Shown: one piece after another, positions 15,696 to 22,245 of the stretch | Numbering within the stretch: the first letter of the stretch is position 1 | Layout of the letters: every line of letters starts with the position of its first letter | Assembly (NCBI GenBank): GCA_015662785.1 | Contig: DQTM01000069.1 | Coordinates: 1 to 23,390 of the forward strand | DNA from: Sulfurospirillum arcachonense | GTDB lineage: Bacteria; Campylobacterota; Campylobacteria; Campylobacterales; Sulfurospirillaceae | Length of the DNA stretch: 23,390 nucleotides | Direction: 5' to 3' | Translations under genes and position numbers: made by a program | Notes under the pieces: generated by a model | Told to the model about the DNA's origin: nothing | The model's input: the letters and a program-made list of their open reading frames with translations, nothing else | Database searches by the model: none

Positions 15696-16549
15696 GAACC
15701 TACCCTCTCTAACTTCTGTCCTGTAAGTTTTAATACTCCCCAGATAATAGCTGAAGAGAGCATCAATAGTAAGAATCCAAAGGCAGCACCCTGACTCCAG
15801 TTAATAGTAGTTAAGAAGAAATTATATATCTGCTCTGTAAACCACAGTGAACTTTTACCACCTAAAATATTTGGTGCAACATAATCACCTATTATCAACA
15901 TAAATACCATGATACCACCAGAAGCGATACCAGGCATTGCGTGAGGGACAACAATCTTCGTTGCAATCGTCCATTTTGATGCACCTAAATCACTTGCAGC
16001 CTCAATCAAACTATCATCTAAGCTATCAAGTGCTGACATAACAGGTATAATCATAAAAAGCATTGACATATAAAGAAGTCCGATTATCATACTAAAGTCA
16101 GTATATAACATAACGATAGGAGTATCTATAATTCCTAAGTAAATTAAAAAACTATTTATAACACCATAATCACTTAAAAGTATCATCCATCCATAGATAG
16201 TTACCAACTCACCAACCCAGATAGGTATAAGAAGTAAAAGAACAAAAAAGCTACTGTATTTTCTTGAGACAACTTTTGTAAGGTAAAATGCTACTGGAAA
16301 AGTAACTACAAAAGCTAATACTGTAATCGAAATTGAGTACAAAGCAGTACGAAGAAAAGTTAACCAATATATAGAATCTTCAAAAAATGAAAGATAATTG
16401 TTAAAAGATAAAACCGTTACGCCATCATCATTTTCAAATTGAAAAGAACTTAAAAAAAGATCTACATGAGGAAACACTATCAAAAGCATTAACCACAAAA
16501 GAACAGGAATAATAAATAGATAAAAAGTTAAATTTCTTTTTTTCATCAT
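15692..16549 (-). CDS. ABC importer permease, PotB type
   Basis: This 285-residue permease has about six membrane segments and an EAA loop (EAASDLGASKWTIATKIVVP). It pairs with the PotC-type subunit to form the channel. Two ATGs stand in tandem (16549 and 16546), both behind AAGGAT; either may be used. It follows the ATPase gene without a gap. Confidence 0.85.
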   Translation of the reverse strand: MMKKRNLTFYLFIIPVLLWLMLLIVFPHVDLFLSSFQFENDDGVTVLSFNNYLSFFEDSIYWLTFLRTALYSISITVLAFVVTFPVAFYLTKVVSRKYSSFFVLLLLIPIWVGELVTIYGWMILLSDYGVINSFLIYLGIIDTPIVMLYTDFSMIIGLLYMSMLFMIIPVMSALDSLDDSLIEAASDLGASKWTIATKIVVPHAMPGIASGGIMVFMLIIGDYVAPNILGGKSSLWFTEQIYNFFLTTINWSQGAAFGFLLLMLSSAIIWGVLKLTGQKLERVGS

Positions 16550-17608
16550 CTAATCCTTATAACATTTTAAATCATCTTGATGAATACCTACTTTAACCAT
16601 GTCGCCCTCTTTTAAATCTTCAAATTGCGCATTTTGTGGAAGTGATATGAGTACTTCATCATTACTTTGTGTAATTATGGCAGATATTTTAGTATTTGCA
16701 CCATCAAAAAGAATTGTTTTAACTTTCATCTCAACAACATCGATACCTTCTAAATCTTCTGTAGGATTGAGTATAAATGCTTCTGGTCTTATAAATAATT
16801 TAAGAGGAGTATAGTCTAAATTTGGTTTTGTCAACTTCCATCCATGACTCGTAGTTAAAACACCATTCTCATAACTTGTTATCTCAAATGGATTGCTCTC
16901 ACCAACAAATCCAGCAACAAATGAAGTTTTTGGATTTTTATATAGATTTTTAGGAGTATCAATCTGCTCAAATCTTCCTTTGTTCATAACAGCAACTTTA
17001 TCACTCATCACAAGTGCTTCAGATTGATCATGTGTGATATATATAAATGTAGTACCAATTTCTTTTTGAAGAAGCTTAAGCTCAATCTTCATATGCTCTC
17101 TAAGTTTTCTATCAAGTGCACCTAAAGGCTCATCAAGCAAAAGTATAGAAGGTTTTAAAACTAGTGATCTCGCGATGGCAACTCTTTGTCTCTGACCACC
17201 TGATAGTTCAGTAACATTTTTCTTTTCAAAACCATTGAGTCCTACTCTATCAAGCATCTCTTTTACTCTAGTTACTATTTCTGTTTTTGATATTTTTTGT
17301 CTTTTAAGCCCAAAAGCTACATTTTCTTCAACATTCATCATAGGAAAAAGTGCAAGATTTTGAAAAACTATATTTACTGGTCTTTTCTCAGGTGGGATAC
17401 CCTTCATAGACTCCCCGCGAATGATGATATCGCCTTCACTCTCTTCTTCAAAACCAGAAATCATTCGTAAGAGTGTTGTTTTTCCACACCCAGAAGGTCC
17501 TAAAATTGAAAAAAATCCACCTTCTTCAACAAAAAAATCTATTGATTGAACAGCTGTAAAACCCACAAAATACTTTGATAAATCTTTTACTTCTAATATA
17601 TGATCCAT
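16550..17608 (-). CDS. ABC importer ATPase, PotA type
   Basis: This 352-residue ATPase powers the importer. Walker A (GPSGCGKTT) lies at about 38-46. The ABC signature LSGGQRQRVAIARSL, Walker B ILLLDEP, the D-loop ALD and the switch histidine in ITHDQSEAL follow in order. A TOBE domain fills the last about 110 residues, as in PotA, FbpC and UgpC. The ribosome binding site AAAGGGT is four bases from the ATG. It is separated from the binding-protein gene by 88 bp that hold a stem-loop. Confidence 0.9.
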   Translation of the reverse strand: MDHILEVKDLSKYFVGFTAVQSIDFFVEEGGFFSILGPSGCGKTTLLRMISGFEEESEGDIIIRGESMKGIPPEKRPVNIVFQNLALFPMMNVEENVAFGLKRQKISKTEIVTRVKEMLDRVGLNGFEKKNVTELSGGQRQRVAIARSLVLKPSILLLDEPLGALDRKLREHMKIELKLLQKEIGTTFIYITHDQSEALVMSDKVAVMNKGRFEQIDTPKNLYKNPKTSFVAGFVGESNPFEITSYENGVLTTSHGWKLTKPNLDYTPLKLFIRPEAFILNPTEDLEGIDVVEMKVKTILFDGANTKISAIITQSNDEVLISLPQNAQFEDLKEGDMVKVGIHQDDLKCYKD

Positions 17609-17660
17609 TTTTACCCTTTTATATAATTAAAAATTCATTAATTAAATTCTTAACTATATA

Positions 17661-17688
17661 TAGTTAGAGGTAATTAAACCTCTAACTA
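17661..17688 (-). promoter_or_regulatory. Intra-operon stem-loop between binding-protein and ATPase genes
   Basis: TAGTTAGAGGT (17661-17671) and its perfect complement ACCTCTAACTA (17678-17688) enclose a six-base loop: an 11-bp stem just after the binding-protein stop. On the minus strand the stem is followed by mixed A/T, not a clean T run, so it looks like a weak terminator or a 3-prime mRNA stabiliser. Such a structure is common after binding-protein genes and would keep that protein in excess over the membrane subunits. Confidence 0.6.
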
Positions 17689-17696
17689 AGGCAAAA

Positions 17697-18758
17697 CTAC
17701 TTTGCTGCTTTAATTCTTTCTAAGATTTTAGATTCAATTTTATCAAATCCTGCTGGTAGTGCTGGGTACCATTTGATATTGTCTATATCTGCTTTTGAGA
17801 ATGATCTGCTAAAGTTACGTTTAATTTTTTCATCAAAGTATTTAATAGCATCTTTAGATGCTGTGCCATAACCTTCTTGATTTGTAAATACTGCTGCATT
17901 TTTTGCTTCAAGCATAAAGTTTATCCACTTATAAGCACCTTCAACATTTTTAGATTTTGCAGGAATAGCAAAAGTATCAATCCAACCTAATGCTCCACTT
18001 TTTGGTGCGATAAAGTCGATATCTGGATTTGTTTCATGTAAAGTCCAACCTTTTCCATCCCAACCAGAGATTACATTTGCATCTCCACTTTTAATGATAT
18101 TTACTTGAGTATCACCACTTGTCCAATAATTTTTAACAAGATGTTTGCTATCAATAAGTTTTTTCTCAACTCTTTTCATAAGTTTTGTATATGCCGCTTT
18201 GTCACTATAAAGTGAAAATGGATCTTCACCCATACCAAGTGCAGTTGCAATTAATATTGGTCTCTTAAGTCTATAAGAAATTTTTCCTTCGTATTTAGGA
18301 TTCCATAAATCTGACCAGTCATTTGCTCCAGGAGCTAACTTCTTGTTTACTATCATTCCTGTTGTACCATAAACATGAGGAACACCAAAAGAGTCATTTC
18401 CTACTTTTGTATTCTTTTTAACAGAGTCAAGCATAGAAGTAACAAGTTGTCCTTCATTAACTTTTGAATAATCAATAGGCTGATAGATTTTGTTTTTCAT
18501 TTGAACAAATGTAATTCTATCTTGACTAGGTTGAGCAACATCAAATCCACCACCTCTAGTAGCGATTAGTTTAGCAACCATCTCTTCGTTGTTAGAATAA
18601 GTTAATTTAACTTTGATTCCTGTCTTTGCTTCAAACGCTTTTACAAGTGATGCTGGTGCATAACCTTTCCAAGTTAAAACTCTAAGTGTCTCTTGTGCCA
18701 TAAGCGTACCCGCTGTTAACAATAGTGCTGAAGCACCAACTAATAAAATTTTCTTCAT
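17697..18758 (-). CDS. Periplasmic binding protein of PotD fold, probably not for polyamines
   Basis: The 353-residue protein has a Sec signal peptide (cleavage near A21, TLMA-QE) and the PotD/PotF-type fold: RVLTWKGYAP, WSDLWNPKYEGKI, SGWDGKGW and GWIDTFAIPAKSKN. Aligned by eye with E. coli PotD, the aromatic ligands W34, Y37, W229, W255 and Y293 correspond to W30, Y33, W233, W259 and Y297, and D257 to D261. The amine-binding acids D168 and E171 fall in the segment SYRLKRPIL, where K165 replaces D168, next to R163 and R166. T35 is replaced by K31. Basic residues there suggest an anionic, perhaps phosphate-bearing ligand. SD AAGGAG lies six bases before the ATG. Confidence 0.85.
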   Translation of the reverse strand: MKKILLVGASALLLTAGTLMAQETLRVLTWKGYAPASLVKAFEAKTGIKVKLTYSNNEEMVAKLIATRGGGFDVAQPSQDRITFVQMKNKIYQPIDYSKVNEGQLVTSMLDSVKKNTKVGNDSFGVPHVYGTTGMIVNKKLAPGANDWSDLWNPKYEGKISYRLKRPILIATALGMGEDPFSLYSDKAAYTKLMKRVEKKLIDSKHLVKNYWTSGDTQVNIIKSGDANVISGWDGKGWTLHETNPDIDFIAPKSGALGWIDTFAIPAKSKNVEGAYKWINFMLEAKNAAVFTNQEGYGTASKDAIKYFDEKIKRNFSRSFSKADIDNIKWYPALPAGFDKIESKILERIKAAK

Positions 18759-18764
18759 ATTTTT

Positions 18765-18847
18765 CTCCTTAAATTTTTATACATACTAATTTTACATTCA
18801 AAAGATTACATTTTTATTACAAACTTTTATTTAAAATATCTTTAGCC
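18765..18847. repeat. 83-bp direct repeat, gene-proximal copy
   Basis: This copy is identical to 18849-18931 over 83 bases, giving a period of 84 with one odd base (18848) between. On the minus strand it ends with the AAGGAG ribosome binding site of the PotD-type gene, so it contains the whole untranslated leader and probably the promoter. A TATAAA at 18781-18776 is too close to the ribosome binding site to be a likely -10 box; TAAAAT at 18794-18789 is a better candidate. Confidence 0.95.
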
Positions 18848-18848
18848 C

Positions 18849-18931
18849 CTCCTTAAATTTTTATACATACTAATTTTACATTCAAAAGATTACATTTTTA
18901 TTACAAACTTTTATTTAAAATATCTTTAGCC
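18849..18931. repeat. 83-bp direct repeat, distal copy
   Basis: This is the upstream copy of the tandem duplication. Its AAGGAG (18854-18849) has no start codon at a useful distance, so it makes no protein, but any promoter in the repeat is present twice in tandem upstream of the binding-protein gene. The perfect identity points to a recent event. Confidence 0.95.
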
Positions 18932-18974
18932 TCTTTTACATGTCAACTCATACTCTATCTAATATAACTTTAAT

Positions 18975-19283
18975 TTAAAATTGATTTTCTCTACTATCCA
19001 TTAATTTAAAATCTTTTGTTTGATAAGTGTGTAAATTTTTCTTCTTTTGATAATATAAAACTGTATACTTAAAGACTACTGCCGTATCAGTCACAATGTC
19101 TTTTTTAATTTTTTAGACATAAATTAACATAATCATTAAGTACTTTTACCTTTGCATCAAGTGCTGAGCTAACTTGTCTTATACTACCGTCTTTAGTATC
19201 CATACAACTAAAAACTCCAAACAAGCTCAGCCAATCAACACTATAATCGAAACGACCAAAGCAATTTTATTTTTAAAGCTCAC
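18975..19283 (-). pseudogene. Decayed chemoreceptor-like N-terminal fragment
   Basis: A perfect ribosome binding site (TAAGGAGGA, 19296-19288) precedes a GTG at 19283. From there VSFKNKIALVVSIIVLIG reads like the first membrane segment of a methyl-accepting chemotaxis protein and stops at TGA (19229-19227). After a frame change, MDTKDGSIRQVSSALDAKVK and on to LNDYVN continues in the style of the ligand-domain start, ending at TAA (19107-19105). After another frame change KKDIVTDTAVVFKY continues to a stop at 18975. The three pieces in order suggest one gene broken by small frameshifts and truncated. The rest of a chemoreceptor is absent. Recognition is by eye only. Confidence 0.45.
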
Positions 19284-19339
19284 TTTATCCTCCTTAGCTT
19301 TAATTGTTTTAGTTTAATCCAATTAACAGTAATATATGC

Positions 19340-20104
19340 TTAAATTGTTGAAATAACGTTATTTATAATTTTTATTTTACTTTCTAACTCATACTCAAAA
19401 ACTTTATCTCCAAACTTTTTTATGGCATCCTCATAATTAGGGTTTGTTTTACAATACTCTAAAAAATCATCACTTATTTGTTTACATGTAGAGCCAAACT
19501 TTGAGCAAAACTCTTCAACATCATAAATTGCAGTTGCTGAATTGTTTTTTAAAAGATAATTTGTTCCTTCGCTCTCACCAACCCTATGAGGTAAAACATA
19601 TATTTTTTTTCCCATTTTCAGAGCAAACTCAACACTTCTCATGCTTCCGCTCTTCAAATCAGCCTCAGTCACTATAAGAAAATTACCTAAAGAGACTACA
19701 ACTTCATTGCGAACGACAAAACTCCAAGGGGTAGCACGAAAGCCCTCTTCAAACTGAGATAGTGTTAAGCCCTCTTTCTCTATGTTCGTTATAATAGTTT
19801 TATTTACACTTGGATACTTTATGTCAAGCCCATTTGCCATGACTGCAATGGTATTGTTTGCTCCAGCAGTTTGATGTGAAATTGAGTCTACGCCCATGGC
19901 AGCTCCACTAACTATGCAGACTCCTCTGGCAGAGAGTTGTGATGAAATTCTTGCTGTTAAAAGTTTAGTATATGAAGAGGGACGACGTGTTCCAATTATG
20001 GATATTTTTTCTTTTTTGAGCAACTCTAAATTGCCTTTATAGAACATGTCTTTAGGGTATTTTTTCATTGAGTTTAATTCAGGTATATTAAACTCAACTC
20101 GCAC
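19340..20104 (-). CDS. dprA: DNA processing protein DprA
   Basis: DprA protects incoming single-stranded DNA and loads RecA during natural transformation. The 254-residue protein is the Rossmann-like core: ISIIGTRRPSSY, IVSGAAMGVDSISHQTA, TIAVMANGLDIKYP, RNEVVVSLGNFLIVTEADLKSGSM and YVLPHRVGESEGTNYLL. N-terminal SAM and C-terminal winged-helix domains are absent, as is usual in short epsilonproteobacterial forms. The start is GTG at 20104, sharing one base with the stop of the preceding gene (TAGTG). Its presence suggests competence and is relevant to the uptake-like repeat described here, one copy of which lies inside this gene at 19483. Confidence 0.92.
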   Translation of the reverse strand: MRVEFNIPELNSMKKYPKDMFYKGNLELLKKEKISIIGTRRPSSYTKLLTARISSQLSARGVCIVSGAAMGVDSISHQTAGANNTIAVMANGLDIKYPSVNKTIITNIEKEGLTLSQFEEGFRATPWSFVVRNEVVVSLGNFLIVTEADLKSGSMRSVEFALKMGKKIYVLPHRVGESEGTNYLLKNNSATAIYDVEEFCSKFGSTCKQISDDFLEYCKTNPNYEDAIKKFGDKVFEYELESKIKIINNVISTI

Positions 20105-21153
20105 TACAAGTCCTTAAGGTAAACTAGCTCAACATCTTTTAGCATATCTTTTGCGCCAATAAGTACTTTTAATGTATTTTCATGAGGATGTCCTATAGCG
20201 ACTGCATATCCTCTTTTTTTTGCTATTGCTACAGCTTTTAATAACTGTTTTTTTATCAATTTTTTTTCAATAGAATTGTCTATAAATATATCTTTTGAGT
20301 ATAGTTTTAAACCATATTTTTTAGCCACTTTTGGAGCTTTTGTACTTGCCGTTGTTCGGCTATCTACAAAGTAAAGATTTTCATCTTTCATAATACCCAT
20401 AAGTCTATCCATAGATTGAAAATCGGCTGTGAATTTACTTCCGGTATGGTTATTATAGTATTTAACAGACGGGAACCATTTTTTTATCTGTTTTATTCTT
20501 TTTCTCATAATTTGGATTGAATCACCAACTTTAAGAGTTTCAGGCTCTGGCCTTCCGAAACTGAGTGCTTCCGTAGGAAGATGTATCATAGGAAATCTAA
20601 AATCTTTTGCTAATTTTATAGTATCTGGATGTCTTTTAGTTGGAGGAAAAAATGATGGTGTTACTCTAAAAGGTATTTTTTTAATAAGTCTTGTTTGATG
20701 TACATATGCAACATCATCTATAATTATAGCAAGCTTTGGTTTACCACTGTATACTACTTTTTTGTCTACATGTAAAGGTTTTGTTAATTTTATATCTTCT
20801 TTTTCTAAGCTTTTTTTATAATCTTTTATCTCTGAAAGATGTGTCTCTTTTTCAATCTCTTTTGGTTTCATTATCGTAACTGGAGGAAGTTTTTTAGGCT
20901 CTTTTGGTTTTTTATATTTTAGAAGAGAGTCTAAGCGTTTTTTCTCTTCGTCAAGCATCTTTTTCATCTTATCCATTAAGATTTCAGTTGATTTTTGATT
21001 CTCTTTTTTAGATTGTATCAATTGAAAATAATTAACACCATATACAATAGCAAAAGCAGCAAAACAAGCTAAAAGTATAAGTGCTATCTTTCTTTTAGAA
21101 AAAAGTCCACTCTTTTTGTGAGATTTTCTCTTTTTTCGACTATTTTTTGCCAA
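20104..21153 (-). CDS. Divergent polysaccharide deacetylase family protein (YibQ type)
   Basis: The 349-residue protein has a very basic start, one membrane anchor (about 22-45), a charged coiled linker rich in lysine and glutamate to about 135, then a YibQ (DUF610) domain. That domain shows KLAIIIDDVAY, PSFFPPTKRHP, MIHLPTEA, YNNHTGSKFTAD, YFVDSRTTAST and AIGHPHENTL. The NHTGS and GHPH motifs carry the histidines of the deacetylase-like fold. It probably acts on cell-envelope glycans on the periplasmic side; the substrate is unknown. The start is TTG at 21153, overlapping the minE end by 14 bases. C. jejuni has a gene in the same place, Cj0633 as I recall. Confidence 0.8.
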   Translation of the reverse strand: MAKNSRKKRKSHKKSGLFSKRKIALILLACFAAFAIVYGVNYFQLIQSKKENQKSTEILMDKMKKMLDEEKKRLDSLLKYKKPKEPKKLPPVTIMKPKEIEKETHLSEIKDYKKSLEKEDIKLTKPLHVDKKVVYSGKPKLAIIIDDVAYVHQTRLIKKIPFRVTPSFFPPTKRHPDTIKLAKDFRFPMIHLPTEALSFGRPEPETLKVGDSIQIMRKRIKQIKKWFPSVKYYNNHTGSKFTADFQSMDRLMGIMKDENLYFVDSRTTASTKAPKVAKKYGLKLYSKDIFIDNSIEKKLIKKQLLKAVAIAKKRGYAVAIGHPHENTLKVLIGAKDMLKDVELVYLKDL

Positions 21154-21382
21154 GAATTATCTCGACTTCTAGCATCTCTATATTTTGATTGTTTTGTGAA
21201 GTTATCTTAACATCATCTACAGATGTATATTTTTTTATAACTTCTATTAAATCATTTCTTAAGTCATCTAAATATGGAAGTTTACAATTTACTCTTTCAT
21301 GAGCTAACATAATGGTAAGTCTGTCTTTTGCTACACTAGCACTACTCTTTTTTTTACCAAATAAATTGCTTAAAAAACTCAT
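21140..21382 (-). CDS. minE: Cell division topological specificity factor MinE
   Basis: The 80-residue protein has the MinE layout: an amphipathic start (MSFLSNLFGKK), the MinD-binding stretch AKDRLTIMLAHER, and a C-terminal topological domain (LPYLDDLRNDLIEVIKKY; IEMLEVEIILGKK). MinE drives MinD off the membrane at midcell so that the Z-ring forms only there. Four-base overlap with minD. Confidence 0.93.
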   Translation of the reverse strand: MSFLSNLFGKKKSSASVAKDRLTIMLAHERVNCKLPYLDDLRNDLIEVIKKYTSVDDVKITSQNNQNIEMLEVEIILGKK

Positions 21383-22191
21383 GAAAATAACCTTTTAAAG
21401 AAACCTTTTTTAACTTTCAAATCTAAAAACTCAATCTCTTCACCAAGAATTCTTCTTGATATTCTTCTATAACTCTCTGCTGCTATTGATTTTTCTTTGT
21501 TTATGATTGGGTCACCCGTGTTTGTTGAGCCAATTATATCTTCATCATCAGGAATAACCCCAATAAGAGGAAGTGCCAAAATACTAAGAACATCTTCTGT
21601 ACTAAGCATATTGCCCGCTGCTACCATTTCTGGTTTAATTCGGTTGATGATAACGTGTTTCTCTACCTCTTCGCCATTTTTTGCTTTTTCACTTTTAGCA
21701 TCTATGATACCTATAACTCTATCAGCATCACGAACTGAACTAACGTCTGGAGTAGAGACTATCAATGCTCTATCAGCTAAAAATATTGAATGTTCAAATC
21801 CACTCTCAATTCCAGCTGGAGAGTCAAGTAAAACTATATCAAATTGCTCTTTTAGTGAAAGTAGAAGTTTTTTGACTTTTTCACGTTCAAGAATGTCTTT
21901 ATCATTTGTTTGACTTGCAGGTAAAAAGTACAAACTTTTTGCTTTTTTGTCGTTAATTAGAGCTTGAGCTAGGTTACAACGCTCTTCCATAACATCTACA
22001 ACATCATAGACTATTCGGTTTTCAAGTCCTAAAATCATATCAAGATTTCTAAGTCCTATATCAAAATCTACAGCTACTACTTTTTTACCAAGATTAGCAA
22101 GTCCTACTGCTAAGTTTGCTGTTGTAGTTGATTTTCCAACTCCGCCTTTTCCAGATGTTACAGTTATGATTGTACCCAAGTTATTCTCCAT
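21379..22191 (-). CDS. minD: Septum site-determining ATPase MinD
   Basis: MinD is a membrane-associated ATPase that positions the division inhibitor MinC. The 270-residue protein has the deviant Walker A GKGGVGKST at 14-22, DFDIGLRNLDMILGLENR, DSPAGIE and a C-terminal amphipathic membrane-targeting helix ending KKGFFKRLFS. No minC is next to it. The ATG at 22191 has no clear Shine-Dalgarno sequence; instead a perfect 12-bp inverted repeat ends ten bases upstream. Confidence 0.96.
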   Translation of the reverse strand: MENNLGTIITVTSGKGGVGKSTTTANLAVGLANLGKKVVAVDFDIGLRNLDMILGLENRIVYDVVDVMEERCNLAQALINDKKAKSLYFLPASQTNDKDILEREKVKKLLLSLKEQFDIVLLDSPAGIESGFEHSIFLADRALIVSTPDVSSVRDADRVIGIIDAKSEKAKNGEEVEKHVIINRIKPEMVAAGNMLSTEDVLSILALPLIGVIPDDEDIIGSTNTGDPIINKEKSIAAESYRRISRRILGEEIEFLDLKVKKGFFKRLFS

Positions 22192-22201
22192 TTTGAAAGT
22201 C

Positions 22202-22231
22202 TTACATGTAGAGAAAAACCTCTACATGTAA
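22202..22231. repeat. Perfect inverted pair of the TTACATGTAGAG word before minD
   Basis: TTACATGTAGAG (22202-22213) and CTCTACATGTAA (22220-22231) enclose six bases. The 12-bp stem lies between the ilvC stop (22246) and the minD start (22191). Neither strand has a T run after the stem, so it is not a standard intrinsic terminator. It may act as an mRNA stem, a processing point or a protein site. Confidence 0.85.
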
Positions 22232-22245
22232 AAGAAATTATTATA

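Larger units (their letters stand above)
10534..19339. other. Putative glycerophosphodiester uptake and degradation module
   Basis: The stretch from ugpQ to the chemoreceptor fragment separates ruvX from dprA. It holds two different phosphodiesterases, a GlpA-like/GlpB-like pair and a four-part importer whose last gene overlaps one phosphodiesterase. The proposed path is import, hydrolysis to glycerol-3-phosphate, and oxidation to dihydroxyacetone phosphate. No glycerol kinase gene is present, which fits a route that starts from an already phosphorylated glycerol. I see no transposase, integrase or flanking repeats. Confidence 0.55.
18759..19339. other. 581-bp region between dprA and the binding-protein gene
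   Basis: This stretch holds the tandem 83-bp repeat (18765-18931), a near copy of the palindrome with one mismatch (TACATGTC, 18937-18944), and the decayed chemoreceptor-like fragment (18975-19283). I see no intact gene, RNA gene or clear terminator in it. Confidence 0.7.

Noticed and set aside
14844..18758. Plain spermidine/putrescine importer
   Set aside because: The fold is right, but the loss of the amine-binding acids and the overlap with a phosphodiesterase gene argue against taking the polyamine name.
18765..18931. CRISPR array or multi-copy satellite
   Set aside because: There are only two copies, 83 bases long and adjacent with one base between; no spacers.
22202..22231. Rho-independent terminator of ilvC
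   Set aside because: No T run follows the stem on either strand, so it is kept only as an inverted repeat.
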